Positions 1 to 8,441 of a stretch of DNA of 64,000 nt are shown in pieces. This DNA is from Pseudomonas sp. GGS8. GTDB taxonomy: Bacteria > Pseudomonadota > Gammaproteobacteria > Pseudomonadales > Pseudomonadaceae. The stretch is taken from assembly GCF_024168645.1 (NCBI RefSeq), contig NZ_JALJWF010000001.1, positions 5,955,501 to 6,019,500 on the forward strand, in the 5' to 3' direction. The first letter of the stretch is position 1. Each line of letters begins with the position of its first letter. The notes beneath the pieces were generated by a model that saw nothing but the letters and a program-made list of their open reading frames with translations, was not told the origin of the DNA and ran no database searches. The position numbers were made by a program, and so were the translations under genes.

Positions 1-371
1 CCGGACGTGAACTGCCCGACAAGGACATAGCAGTCTATTTAGTAGACCATGCGTTTGGCGACTTTGATGGCGATGGTAACAGTGACGCAATCGCTGTACT
101 GCAGGCATCAGATGGAGGGAGCGGGATTTACTACTATCTTGCTACTGTTTTTAACGACAGAGGAACCGCAAAATCGTATGGGAAAGCGTATGTCTTGGGA
201 GACCGGCTAGAAATTCGTAGCGTGTCTATTCAGGGTGAGAAGATCATCGTGCAACTCATGATGCACACCGATAATGACGGCTTATGTTGTCCAACGCAGT
301 TCCGAACTCTCGAGTTTGTGCTGAAAGAACGCAAACTCCAATGCACAACAGAGCCGTGTTCCGAAATATGA
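1..371 (+). CDS. 3' end of a calcium-loop (FG-GAP/EF-hand-like) hypothetical protein
   Basis: The frame is open from base 3 and stops at 369-371, giving about 122 residues with no start in the window. A short stretch reads DFDGDGNSDAI, the acidic DxDGDGxxD loop of FG-GAP/VCBS or dockerin-type calcium sites. It is followed by aromatic beta-strand-like sequence and two cysteine pairs near the C-terminus (LCCP, TEPCSEI). Cysteines and a calcium loop suggest an exported protein, but the N-terminus is missing, so no signal peptide can be checked. It lies upstream of the conjugation genes and is probably element cargo. Function unknown. Confidence 0.5.
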   Translation, partial: GRELPDKDIAVYLVDHAFGDFDGDGNSDAIAVLQASDGGSGIYYYLATVFNDRGTAKSYGKAYVLGDRLEIRSVSIQGEKIIVQLMMHTDNDGLCCPTQFRTLEFVLKERKLQCTTEPCSEI

Positions 372-639
372 AAATAGCTCCCATTGATGATGAGCACCTG
401 AGATCAAAAATTGAAGTAAACACCATCACTTTCAGCGACAGCATCAGGAAGGTGTGCTGCCCGGATAGTTACTGAACGGCCGCCATGGATCCATTTTCAA
501 TGACAGCATGGCTCGATTGCTGTCTTACAAAGACAGGGCAAATGCTCTGCGCGGTAATCCCCCTGCAACTCAAACTGCTATCAGCGTGTCTGTGCCAATG
601 ACACTAATCACATCGATGTACTTGCCAGTGAGCAACGGA

Positions 640-903
640 TTACTTTGATACGCCTCCAAGCCGCTGCTGAATCCTCAACAAGAATCCGGCTTCGAAGGCA
701 TCCTGGTAATCACCGACAGGAAAGGTCTTGCGGGTTTGCGCCAGCTCCCACCACAGTGGAATCTCGCCGGGCGTATCAAGCCAAGCCTGGGCACATTGCA
801 CGCCACGTTCGATCATCGGGGCAAACTCGCTGCCCCAAGGTGTCAGAAGACTTGAGCAACCATCCGCCGCGGGAATTGAAATGTAGTTTTCGTCCATACA
901 CAC
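640..903 (-). CDS. small hypothetical protein, possibly QslA-like
   Basis: An 87-residue acidic protein. Codon use looks coding. The conserved-looking block is WGSEFAPMIERG, then PLWWELAQ and FEAGFLLRIQQRL at the C-terminus. This arrangement reminds me of the LasR-specific antiactivator QslA family found in Pseudomonas chromosomes and islands, but I recall that family only loosely and assign it with low confidence. No membrane segment or signal peptide. It is transcribed away from the XRE regulator at 1067, so the 160 bp between them may hold divergent promoters. Confidence 0.45.
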   Translation of the reverse strand: MCMDENYISIPAADGCSSLLTPWGSEFAPMIERGVQCAQAWLDTPGEIPLWWELAQTRKTFPVGDYQDAFEAGFLLRIQQRLGGVSK

Positions 904-1035
904 CCTAGATGTCTGATTTATTGTTAGACGCGGAATCCAGCCTTGAAAATCTTAACGACACCAAATGAACGCTCGATAACAGGCATGAGCATCAAATGGC
1001 CTAGATCAATGCCAATGTAGACTATATCCCGTGGA

Positions 1036-1064
1036 TTGAGAGTCCCTCAAGGCGCAATTTGCGC
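1036..1064. promoter_or_regulatory. two adjacent palindromes before the XRE gene, likely operator
   Basis: Just upstream of the regulator start at 1067 are two abutting inverted repeats: TTGAG-N5-CTCAA at 1036-1050 and GCGCAATTTGCGC at 1052-1064, the second ending two bases before the ATG. Small XRE repressors commonly bind paired palindromes over their own promoter. Their placement between the two divergent genes fits autoregulation. The palindromes are seen directly; the binding is inferred. Confidence 0.45.
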
Positions 1065-1066
1065 GC

Positions 1067-1321
1067 ATGACTCAAGACTACGAACAGCTTCGTCTGCAGC
1101 TGGCGGAAAACATCCGCTTGATGAGACGCGTGAAAAACCTGACCCAAGAGCAGCTCGCGCTCATGGCCGAGGTAGATCGCACCTACGTCAGTCAAATCGA
1201 ACGATGCACGGGCAATCCGTCGCTGTTGGTCCTGTGCAAGCTGGCCAATATTCTCGAAATCACCACAGATCAGCTACTTGCAGAACCCGATACCCTGCGC
1301 AGCGCCCTTCACGTCAAATAA
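1067..1321 (+). CDS. XRE-family HTH transcriptional regulator
   Basis: An 84-residue protein that is almost entirely one Cro/C1-type helix-turn-helix domain: LTQEQLALMAEV as helices 1-2, RTYVSQIERCTGNPS as the recognition region, then LCKLANILEITTDQLL as the closing helices. Size and layout match stand-alone XRE repressors and restriction-modification controller (C) proteins. No methylase or nuclease is adjacent in the window. Palindromes directly before the start suggest autoregulation. It sits immediately 5' of the conjugation genes and may control them or the small gene at 640-903. Confidence 0.85.
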   Translation: MTQDYEQLRLQLAENIRLMRRVKNLTQEQLALMAEVDRTYVSQIERCTGNPSLLVLCKLANILEITTDQLLAEPDTLRSALHVK

Positions 1322-1426
1322 TAGTCTCACGGTTCACAAATCCGATAGATCCGCCTTCATAATTTCCACTGACAGTCTTCAGGCTGTAAGCGAACCTGCC
1401 CAGGCCATACACCGAGAGCCTGGATC

Positions 1427-2383
1427 ATGCCTGTTGCCTGCTCATCAATCTCGCCCACAAAGCTACGGCCCCTGGCGTTAAGCATCCTGCTGGCGTGCGG
1501 CCCAAGCGTGGCGCTGGATACCGGCAGCATCACCGCCTCTGTGCTTTCGCCAAATTGCCTCGCATACAGGGTCGTCGGCATTTGTTTCTGGCTGCTCTGC
1601 ACGCCCTTCGGCTGCACAGTCAAAACCTCAACCAAGGTTCGTCATTTCCTTCCTGAACTCGTGGTCTCGAGCTACGCCACCACCGGCAACAACCCCTGGA
1701 CCGAGATGGCTGCCCTCTCCTCTCCCATCAGCGGCGCGGAGGGTGGCGGCAACCTGATCACGCCGAACACCCGTCGCGACAACCTGCCTCGTTTCAAAAA
1801 CGTTGATGGCATCGGTCATTCAGGTGGCTGGACCGCAACACAACTGGCCTCTCAATCCGGCTATGCCTGCGCCAGCGGTGCAACTGCGTTCATGCCCTAC
1901 TACCTGAGTACCCTGGACTCACTGGCCTGGCGCCATGGCATTCCGGAAAGTCTTTACCCCGAGTCGCTAATGCCGGGAATCCGTGAAATTGGTCGTCAGG
2001 CTTTGGGAAATATGTGGGGCAACGTCTATCCCCGGCAGGGCTTTATCGTACAACCCGACGACTTCAAGGCGGCCGCCGTCATGGCGCAGCGGGCCGGCGA
2101 TGTGATGACCCGTAACGGGCAGCCGCATGTGTACTTACCACTCACGCCGGCCAAACGCGACGGCTACTGGCCGCCTGGCCCGATCGTTGAAAACGACGCT
2201 TCTACCCACAAATGGCAATTGCTTTACCCTAAGGTTCAGCCCACGTGCGCCATCTTCCCCAGCGATCCGGTACAGAGTTCGGATGGCGGCTACGCCTGGT
2301 CGTTGTGGCGCCCTTATAGCTGCTGCAAACGTGAGGGGCAGACCTTCCTGTTCAGCATCGACTTCGAAGGCGGTGCGTCATGA
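1427..2383 (+). CDS. integrating conjugative element protein, TIGR03756 (PFL_4710) family
   Basis: A 318-residue exported protein of G-type ICE mating-pair systems, regarded as the TraU-like component. It has an N-terminal signal-like segment (LRPLALSILLACGPSVALD), then a cysteine-containing region, and a C-terminal half with YPRQGFIVQPDDFKAA and conserved cysteines near CAIFPSD and YSCCKREG. It probably acts in the periplasm in assembly or stabilisation of the conjugative pilus. Its stop overlaps the start of the next gene (ATGA), which supports translational coupling. Its usual upstream neighbour, a TIGR03757 gene, is not in the window; the regulator and cargo lie there instead. Confidence 0.85.
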   Translation: MPVACSSISPTKLRPLALSILLACGPSVALDTGSITASVLSPNCLAYRVVGICFWLLCTPFGCTVKTSTKVRHFLPELVVSSYATTGNNPWTEMAALSSPISGAEGGGNLITPNTRRDNLPRFKNVDGIGHSGGWTATQLASQSGYACASGATAFMPYYLSTLDSLAWRHGIPESLYPESLMPGIREIGRQALGNMWGNVYPRQGFIVQPDDFKAAAVMAQRAGDVMTRNGQPHVYLPLTPAKRDGYWPPGPIVENDASTHKWQLLYPKVQPTCAIFPSDPVQSSDGGYAWSLWRPYSCCKREGQTFLFSIDFEGGAS

Positions 2384-3762
2384 GTCGGCTTCGTGCGCAA
2401 TCATGGTTTGGTCTGGTAAGTCTATTGCTCTACGGGCTGCTCGCCATTGCCACGCATTCCCACGCCGCCGAGGGCGATTACCGCCTGGGCACACAAGGCG
2501 AAGTGCTCGACGACCGGGTGATGTACACCATCGGAGGCGGTTCGGCAGTGGGCTCACCGAGTTCACTCTACCGACCCAGTGGTCTCGGTGTCGGCGGGTC
2601 ATGGCGAGCGAACATGATGTGCGGAAACATGAGCCTCACTAACACTCTGCAAAACCAACTTAACGGCGTCACCGAAGGTTTCCAGCAGATCATGGGCAGC
2701 ATCGTGCAGAACGCGACCCAAGCGGTGATGTCGCTGCCGGCGTTGATCATCCAGCGCGCCAACCCCGGTCTCTATGAGTTGCTCAGTAACGGGGTGATGC
2801 AAGGTCGTATCGACTTCGATCGCTCCAAGCTGACCTGCCAGGCCATGGCCGAAAAGATGGCGGACAAGGTAGGTCAAGCAGGCTGGGGCGCGCTGGCCAA
2901 GAACCAGGAGATGCAGGGCAATCTGGAGCAAACCGGCGGCGATGCGGTGGCCGCGGTGAAAAACACCGAGGCCCTTAACGGGAACAATGGGGTGTCCTGG
3001 GTCGGCGGTTCGAAGGCTGGTGGTGATGGGCAGACGCCCATTCGGGTGACCTCCGACGTGGTGCGTGCGGGCTACAACTTGCTGCATAACCGGACGGTGG
3101 ATGACGGTGCCTCGATCAGTAGCAGCGATTGCCTAGGTGGGGCTATTTGCCAGATCTGGGCCTCTCCCCAGGAGGAATCCGAATGGGCTGTTCGGGTGTT
3201 GGGCGAGACCGAAGTCTCGACCTGCGACACCTGCGAAACCCTTCGTGCTACCGCTGGCAGTGGATTGACGCCGTTGATTCAGGAGGCCTATAGCGAACGC
3301 CTGAAGGCCCTGCAGGGGTTGCTGTCTGGCTCTCTCCCGCCTACCCCTGACAACCTGGCTAAAGCCTCCAGCCCGATGTTACCGGTGACCCGAGGCGTGG
3401 TCGAAGCCCTGCGTGACGATCCCGACCAGGATCTGCTGGCACGGCGTTTGGCCAGTGAGACTGCCCTGTCCAGCGTACTCGACAAGGCGTTGCTGCTACT
3501 GCGTACGCTACTGGCGGGCAGTCACGAACCGTACATCGCCTCCGCCGAGCCGGCCCAGATCGCCTTGACGAAAAACATCGACGCCTTGGAGCGCGAAATT
3601 CGCCTGCTGCAGACCGAGCTGCAGGTCAGGCAGATGCTGACGACCAATACCGCCAGCCTGGTGCTCGACCGGCATGCCGGTGGCGCTGATGCTTCGCGCA
3701 CCGTCGAGCAAGGCGACCCTGAGCCCGGTCGACTTAATGATGCTGACGCCAGGCGCAAGTGA
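2380..3762 (+). CDS. integrating conjugative element protein, TIGR03755 (PFL_4711) family
   Basis: A 460-residue protein starting with a signal peptide (LLYGLLAIATHSHAAEGDY). The family is a conserved G-type ICE mating-pair component, TraH-like in position. Features include YTIGGGSA near residue 50, CGNMSL at about 85, a central region with LTCQAMAEKMADK and cysteine pairs (SSDCLGGAIC; STCDTCETL), and a C-terminal coiled-coil-like stretch rich in Leu, Glu and Arg. It is likely periplasmic or outer-membrane associated. It overlaps the preceding gene by 4 bp and is 3 bp from the next, forming one operon with TraG. Confidence 0.85.
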   Translation: MSRLRAQSWFGLVSLLLYGLLAIATHSHAAEGDYRLGTQGEVLDDRVMYTIGGGSAVGSPSSLYRPSGLGVGGSWRANMMCGNMSLTNTLQNQLNGVTEGFQQIMGSIVQNATQAVMSLPALIIQRANPGLYELLSNGVMQGRIDFDRSKLTCQAMAEKMADKVGQAGWGALAKNQEMQGNLEQTGGDAVAAVKNTEALNGNNGVSWVGGSKAGGDGQTPIRVTSDVVRAGYNLLHNRTVDDGASISSSDCLGGAICQIWASPQEESEWAVRVLGETEVSTCDTCETLRATAGSGLTPLIQEAYSERLKALQGLLSGSLPPTPDNLAKASSPMLPVTRGVVEALRDDPDQDLLARRLASETALSSVLDKALLLLRTLLAGSHEPYIASAEPAQIALTKNIDALEREIRLLQTELQVRQMLTTNTASLVLDRHAGGADASRTVEQGDPEPGRLNDADARRK

Positions 3763-3765
3763 GCC

Positions 3766-4074
3766 ATGAAACGCTCACCGCTATTCACTCTGCTTTCAGG
3801 TCTAGGGATTGCCGCGGTGATGATCCTCACCGCCGCACTGGTCGCCTGGATCGGCCGCACTGCGCTGGGTAGCCTCGAGGCCTGGCAGCAGGCATTCGAA
3901 TCCGCACGACCTTATCTGCGGTGGTGGCGCGCCCTGCTCTACGCCGCCCTCTTTGCGCTCTGGTGGGATCTGCTTCGGCGTTACCGACAGCGCCCCCAGG
4001 ATCGACTGCGCGTGAAACGCATCGGAGCATTAGGGCTCGTGCTCTTTACCTGCGTCGAACTCACCCGACTGTGA
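3766..4074 (+). CDS. small two-TM ICE protein
   Basis: A 102-residue protein with two hydrophobic segments, roughly residues 8-32 and 54-68, a basic stretch (LLRRYRQRPQDRLRVKR), and a third hydrophobic patch at the C-terminus. It is squeezed between TIGR03755 (3 bp gap) and the TraG gene (10 bp gap). A small membrane protein at this position is typical of G-type ICEs. It is probably an inner-membrane part of the mating-pair complex; no specific role can be read from sequence. Confidence 0.75.
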   Translation: MKRSPLFTLLSGLGIAAVMILTAALVAWIGRTALGSLEAWQQAFESARPYLRWWRALLYAALFALWWDLLRRYRQRPQDRLRVKRIGALGLVLFTCVELTRL

Positions 4075-4084
4075 GGTCACCGTC

Positions 4085-5641
4085 ATGCTCATGAGCACCA
4101 ACAGCTACCTGGAGTTTTACCTCTCCCTGCTGGCCTGGATCATCAACAACGGCCTCTGGAGCGTCCTGTCCGACACCGGGCTATTCGCCGCACCCTTTGG
4201 CGCAATCATTTTGCAAGAATGGTTGTCGGCCCGTCAGCAAGGCGCGGATGAAGGCAACAAGGGACTGCTCTCGGTGCCTCGGATCGAGAACCGGTTGTGG
4301 CTGGCCTACATCGTCGTGTTGTTCGGTTGCGCGCCTGTGTTTCCGTTGAGCCTCTCGTCAATGACGTTCGATGATGCGGCGAGTCAGCGCTGCGGCGTGA
4401 GCGTGGCCCAACCGACGGAAACCGCCTGGGGGACGACCTTCAATATTATCGGCGAACGCTCCGCCAACGTACCTATCTGGTGGTTTCTGGTGCATGCCTT
4501 GAGCAAAGGTGTGACCGCGGCGGCCACGGCTACCATCCCCTGCGCACCGGATATCCGGCAGATGCGCATGGAGATCGACAGCTCGCGCATCGACAGTCAG
4601 GTCCTGCTGCAGGAAGTCGCCGACTTCACTCGCGACTGTTATGGTTATTCTCGTTCTCGGCTATTCACCAACCGTCCGCAGTTGGGCAAAGCACAAAGTC
4701 ACGACGCAGCGTGGATCGGTTCAAGCTATTTTCTCGATACCCCTGGCTACTACGATACGGATCGCTCACGAACGCCGCGAGTCAGTTGGCCGTATGACGA
4801 CAACCGCGATGTCTCCTTACCGCGGCTAGAGAATGCCGCGGGCTACCCCACCTGCAAGCAGTGGTGGAGTGATAGCGGTGTAGGGTTACGCGAACGTTTG
4901 ATCGAGCAGGTTGATCCCTCGCTGCTGACTCAGCTGAAAGGTTGGTTGGCTGGCCGTTCGAGCAACGAGATCGAGGATGCCACCCTGCGCGAACTGGTCA
5001 GTCCGCGCCAGCAATCGATGTCCATGTCGCCCGGACAGGTGTACCAGGACTATGGCTCCAGCGCTCGTGGCGGCTCGATCAATCAGGGGCTCAATAATCT
5101 GGCCACCAATACCGGGTTAGCACTGGGCTCCTTCAGCAACTTCCCGGCAATGAATGCACTACGCGCCGCTCTGCCAATGGTGCAGGCCTTCCTCATCATG
5201 GGCGTCATCATCAGCTTGCCGTTGATCCTGCTGGTCAGTACCTATCAGTTGAAGACCGTCATGACGGTGACGTTCGCGCTGTTCACCTTACACATGCTGA
5301 CCTTCTGGTGGGAACTGGCGCGCTGGGTCGACTCCAGCATGCTCGATACCCTGTACAACCAGGTTTCGGCTTCCAATCAGGTGCTGTTGTCGCTGCCCAC
5401 ATCCGGGTTTATGGATGGGACTGTCACCGCGCAGGTGATCGAGTACGTGATGGGGGCGATGTTCGTCGTGCTTCCAATATTATTTTTGGCTGCGATGAGC
5501 TGGGCAGGATATAGCGTAGGTTCAGGCGTAGAAGGAATGCTCAGCAGGGGAACCCACGCAGCACAGACAGCGAGCTCTAATGGAACCTCTCAGTTGATGA
5601 GCGGTGCAAGAATTGTTTCGGGTAAATCGAGCTCAAAATAA
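4085..5641 (+). CDS. traG: conjugal transfer protein TraG, N-terminal-domain type
   Basis: A 518-residue polytopic membrane protein of the TraG_N family, which in F-like and G-type systems acts in pilus assembly and mating-pair stabilisation. It has N-terminal TM segments around residues 10-45 and 75-95, a long periplasmic region containing cysteines (SQRCGVSVA, CAPDIRQMR, DCYGYSRSRLF, CKQWWSDSG), and three C-terminal TM segments between about 365 and 470. It lacks the large C-terminal entry-exclusion domain of F TraG, as is usual for these elements. An alternative start is the ATG at 4094. It is the last plus-strand gene of the mating-pair operon. Confidence 0.85.
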   Translation: MLMSTNSYLEFYLSLLAWIINNGLWSVLSDTGLFAAPFGAIILQEWLSARQQGADEGNKGLLSVPRIENRLWLAYIVVLFGCAPVFPLSLSSMTFDDAASQRCGVSVAQPTETAWGTTFNIIGERSANVPIWWFLVHALSKGVTAAATATIPCAPDIRQMRMEIDSSRIDSQVLLQEVADFTRDCYGYSRSRLFTNRPQLGKAQSHDAAWIGSSYFLDTPGYYDTDRSRTPRVSWPYDDNRDVSLPRLENAAGYPTCKQWWSDSGVGLRERLIEQVDPSLLTQLKGWLAGRSSNEIEDATLRELVSPRQQSMSMSPGQVYQDYGSSARGGSINQGLNNLATNTGLALGSFSNFPAMNALRAALPMVQAFLIMGVIISLPLILLVSTYQLKTVMTVTFALFTLHMLTFWWELARWVDSSMLDTLYNQVSASNQVLLSLPTSGFMDGTVTAQVIEYVMGAMFVVLPILFLAAMSWAGYSVGSGVEGMLSRGTHAAQTASSNGTSQLMSGARIVSGKSSSK

Positions 5642-5649
5642 CCAAGAGG

Positions 5650-6015
5650 CTACTTCAGAGAACCCCATTTATCGTACCGCTCAGGCCAAGACGTTCTATG
5701 CATTGGATCATCGAGATCGTCAAGACCTGGAGTGTCTGAATCTTGAATTGGGATAGCTACTAATACGAAGATTGTGCACATCAGTACAAACAACCAGAAG
5801 CTAACAAAAAGAAATGCTCCGAGCAGAGCCAACTTGGCAGTCAGAAAACTCCCGAGAACAAGAAATTTATCTGCGGGCATACCCGCCGTCTCCGCCCGCT
5901 CAACCACGCGGGATTCAAACGTTTTCAACCCAAGGTAACCACGCTTCACCGACATACCACAGACGTACGCCCAGCGGTGGGTACGTGAACTCTGAACAGG
6001 TTGCTGAATCGGCAT
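5650..6015 (-). CDS. DUF3742 family protein
   Basis: A 121-residue protein with a basic N-terminus (GYLGLKTFESRVVERAE), a long hydrophobic core (residues about 52-88, two TM helices) and an acidic tail containing HRTSWPERYDKWG. This combination and its convergent position directly after traG match DUF3742, a conserved uncharacterised membrane protein of G-type ICEs. It ends 8 bp from the traG stop, so the two transcripts converge. Confidence 0.8.
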   Translation of the reverse strand: MPIQQPVQSSRTHRWAYVCGMSVKRGYLGLKTFESRVVERAETAGMPADKFLVLGSFLTAKLALLGAFLFVSFWLFVLMCTIFVLVAIPIQDSDTPGLDDLDDPMHRTSWPERYDKWGSLK

Positions 6016-6410
6016 GGTCTCGCCCTCTTCTGAGCGTTTTCATGGTTGAGACAAGAGTAATAGCGTACTACTGAAGTCGGCCCGTGCCTGACCGTTTATC
6101 AGTTTGCCCCAGCCGAAAAATCTTCACTGGAAGACAGAAGACAAGCTCCGTGAAACAGCGTCTCTACAGTCATTGACCCATACAAATCGTCCGGTTAAAT
6201 ACAAGGTACGGATCGCTGTTATCGACAGCACTTTCCCAGGTAGCCAGAACCTTCAAGGCTACGTCACTTCGATGATGGCTCTCCCCAAGTGCGATCAGCG
6301 TTCGGTAGCTCGCACGGTCACCGCTTGTACGGTGATGAACGCCTACTGCTCTCCTGAGCGCCTTTCGAGCTCTGCTCGTGAGGAAAACCCTCTTGATTTT
6401 CTTCAACCCA
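6016..6410. other. intergenic stretch, no supported gene
   Basis: Several overlapping frames are open on both strands here, but none has a ribosome site, recognisable domain or convincing codon use. It separates the mating-pair operon from the ardC region and probably holds the promoters for DUF3742 and the following gene. Confidence 0.4.
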
Positions 6411-6471
6411 CTGCGGGGAAATCTTTCCCCGCACGGGACAGGTTTCTTCGCGTTTTCAACGGAGACATACC
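6411..6471 (+). promoter_or_regulatory. GC-rich hairpin leader, copy 1
   Basis: A perfect 9-bp inverted repeat (GCGGGGAAA at 6413-6421, TTTCCCCGC at 6424-6432) is followed by ACGGGACAGG and a T/C-rich tract leading to the start codon at 6472. A closely similar arrangement precedes the ardC-like gene 460 bp downstream. There is no T-run after the stem, so it is not an ordinary terminator. A shared 5' untranslated control element is inferred. Confidence 0.5.
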
Positions 6472-6810
6472 ATGCCCGACTCACTTACACCGGAAACACT
6501 GAACCCCCTTCGGTTGCCCATCGTGTTCACATCTGGCGCGTGGCAACGCGCAGTACAGCTCGAGCGTTCCGATCACGCTGGGAAGCTGCAGATCGATCGG
6601 TTGAGCCACGTATTGCGCGCAGCTTTCGAAGCCCACCTGGCCTATCCACACAAGCCCTATGTGCTGTTCGAGGTAGTCCACATTGAACCAACCGATCACT
6701 TAGACCACGACCCGTTGCTCCAATTGAGTCTGAGCCTACTCCAAGAACCGGGTCAGCCTGGCGCCTTGCTGATAGCGCTTCCAGGAGAGGCCAACGCTAA
6801 ACGCACATAA
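6472..6810 (+). CDS. hypothetical ICE protein
   Basis: A 112-residue soluble protein with good Pseudomonas codon use and a GGAG-like ribosome site (cGGAGacatacc) 8-9 bases before the ATG. Visible segments are LSHVLRAAFEAHLAYPHKPYVLFEVVHIE and a C-terminal LLQLSLSLLQEPGQP. No known domain is recognised. Its position before the ArdC-like gene, and the matching hairpin leader on both genes, suggest co-regulation in the element's early or antirestriction module. Confidence 0.65.
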   Translation: MPDSLTPETLNPLRLPIVFTSGAWQRAVQLERSDHAGKLQIDRLSHVLRAAFEAHLAYPHKPYVLFEVVHIEPTDHLDHDPLLQLSLSLLQEPGQPGALLIALPGEANAKRT

Positions 6811-6877
6811 CCGTACTCGGCGCTCAAATCCACATTCGGACGGCATGCAAGACCTGCATCAATCCAGCCCATCACCC

Positions 6878-6938
6878 ACCGGGGAACCCTCCCCCGACGG
6901 GCAAGGCGTTCCTCCGTTTTTCTCTCGAGGAAATTGCC
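6878..6938 (+). promoter_or_regulatory. GC-rich hairpin leader, copy 2
   Basis: CGGGG...CCCCG at 6880-6896 is followed by ACGGGCAAGG and a T/C-rich tract up to GAGGAAA before the start codon at 6939. Order, spacing and wording match copy 1 at 6411-6471 (GGGGAA, then CCCCG, ACGGG, CA, GG, T-rich tract, purine-rich ribosome site). This points to a repeated regulatory leader in the element. Confidence 0.5.
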
Positions 6939-7901
6939 ATGCGCGATATCTACCAAGACGTAACGGACAAGATCGTTACCGCGTTAGACCAAGGCGTTAC
7001 CCCCTGGATCAAACCCTGGTCCTCAAGTGGCTCAGCTGACGTCACTCATCATCAACCCTTCCCCATCAATGCCATCACGCGACGTCCCTATTCGGGGATC
7101 AATTTACCGTTGCTCTGGGCCGAGGCCAGGTTGCAGGGGTTCACTCAAGATCGTTGGCTGACCTTCAACCAAGCCAAAAAGGCCGGTGGGCATATCCGTA
7201 AGGGTGAGCACAGCACCCTGGCGGTGCTCTACAAGCCGATGGAGCGGAAGGAACAGACTGAGTCAGGCCAACCCGTACTCGATGAAAACGGTCAGCCCAA
7301 AGTCGCTCACTTCGGCATTCTCAGGACGCATTTTCTGTTCAATATCGAGCAAACGGAGGGGCTCGAATCGCTCAATGAAACACTGCTCGAAACGGAATCG
7401 ACCGATGCCTTCCAGGCCAACAGCGCTGCGGAAAATCTGCTGTTAAGTTCAGGTGCACGCATCGTTCATCGGCCTGCCGACGAAGCTTTTTACCACCGGA
7501 TCAGGGATCTCATCCAACTGCCGACAAAAGCACAATTTCACGATGAAGGCGGGTACTACGCCACCGCACTGCACGAGCTGACACACTGGACCGGGCATCA
7601 CTCTCGGTTGCAGCGCGAGGGTGTGACGTCATCCTGTCCTTTCGGCTCGCCAGGCTACGCGTTTGAGGAGTTGATCGCCGAAATGGGCGCTGCGTTTTTA
7701 TGTGCCTACACCGGTATACAGGGAGAGTTGCGACACGAGGCCTACATTGACTCCTGGCTCAGCCTACTCAAGGCTGACAAACGCGCGATCTTCCGCGCCA
7801 GTGGTCACGCCCGAAGCGCCTCGGAGTATGTACTCAACCTAGAGCAGCAACTGAAGCAAGCCGTCTTGGATGACTCACTATGCATGAACGATGGAGCTTA
7901 A
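6939..7901 (+). CDS. ArdC-like antirestriction protein (ssDNA-binding plus zincin metallopeptidase)
   Basis: 320 residues. The N-terminal part (about 5-125) is the ArdC single-strand DNA-binding domain, with TPWIKPW, INAITRRPYSGIN and the KKAGGHIRKGE motif. The C-terminal part is a zincin-like peptidase with HELTH at residues 212-216, followed by WTGHHSRL and a downstream EELIAEMGAAF helix that can supply the third metal ligand. ArdC proteins protect incoming single-stranded element DNA from host restriction during conjugation. It is the second gene with the hairpin leader and is followed by a terminator. Length is typical. Confidence 0.88.
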   Translation: MRDIYQDVTDKIVTALDQGVTPWIKPWSSSGSADVTHHQPFPINAITRRPYSGINLPLLWAEARLQGFTQDRWLTFNQAKKAGGHIRKGEHSTLAVLYKPMERKEQTESGQPVLDENGQPKVAHFGILRTHFLFNIEQTEGLESLNETLLETESTDAFQANSAAENLLLSSGARIVHRPADEAFYHRIRDLIQLPTKAQFHDEGGYYATALHELTHWTGHHSRLQREGVTSSCPFGSPGYAFEELIAEMGAAFLCAYTGIQGELRHEAYIDSWLSLLKADKRAIFRASGHARSASEYVLNLEQQLKQAVLDDSLCMNDGA

Positions 7902-7930
7902 TGATTGCCTCACCACTGCAAACGTTTCAC

Positions 7931-7960
7931 AGGGCCCAACGCGAGTTGAGCCCTTTTTTT
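7931..7960 (+). terminator. intrinsic terminator after ardC
   Basis: A GGGC-C-CAAC stem with GCGA loop and GTTG-A-GCCC return, directly followed by seven T residues, about 30 bp after the ardC stop. Classic rho-independent layout with one internal mismatch. Confidence 0.75.
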
Positions 7961-8024
7961 GTTTCCAGAAGCATTACGCCGCGGGGCCCTCACGCAAGAC
8001 AAGAGAGCCCCCCGCAGCTTGTCG

Positions 8025-8219
8025 TTACGTATCCAAGTTCTGCGCCAGAAAATCCACCAACTCGAGTGGGCTTCGGCTGTCGATCACCTTGTAGATCAGA
8101 TCGCGTTTACTGCGCGGCAACTTCTTGACCACGCTCTTCGCCGAGGCCCTGACGGCTTCGTCTGTCCCATGGATGCGTGCCGCAAGCAGCAGCACGAGCG
8201 TGGCGTCAGTGAGGGTCAT
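8025..8219 (-). CDS. small hypothetical ICE protein
   Basis: A 64-residue helical protein starting MTLTDATLVLLLAARIHG; a GTG eight codons upstream is an alternative start. Charged helices (VKKLPRSKRDLIYKV) are followed by SPLELVDFLAQNL. I recall small proteins of this type as conserved hypothetical genes of G-type ICEs but cannot name a function. It is convergent with ardC. Confidence 0.55.
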   Translation of the reverse strand: MTLTDATLVLLLAARIHGTDEAVRASAKSVVKKLPRSKRDLIYKVIDSRSPLELVDFLAQNLDT

Positions 8220-8441
8220 GATAGGACTCACGAAAATTTGCACCGCAGTGTACCGAGTTCTCCTTACCCAACACTAACTAGATCATCGATGTACTCGCCG
8301 CATAGCCAGAGAATGAGCAATATTTCAGTCTTTTAATAGTTGGATCCCTCACCAAAAGACATGATCCAGCGCATCGATGGCGGCCTGGATCAACCCCGTA
8401 CTCTTCACCGATCTGCGTACTTTGAAGTACGCGGCAAAGCC

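Noticed and set aside
6104..6502. 132-codon frame after DUF3742
   Set aside because: No ribosome site, unlikely composition, and it overlaps the hairpin leader and the start of the better-supported gene at 6472.
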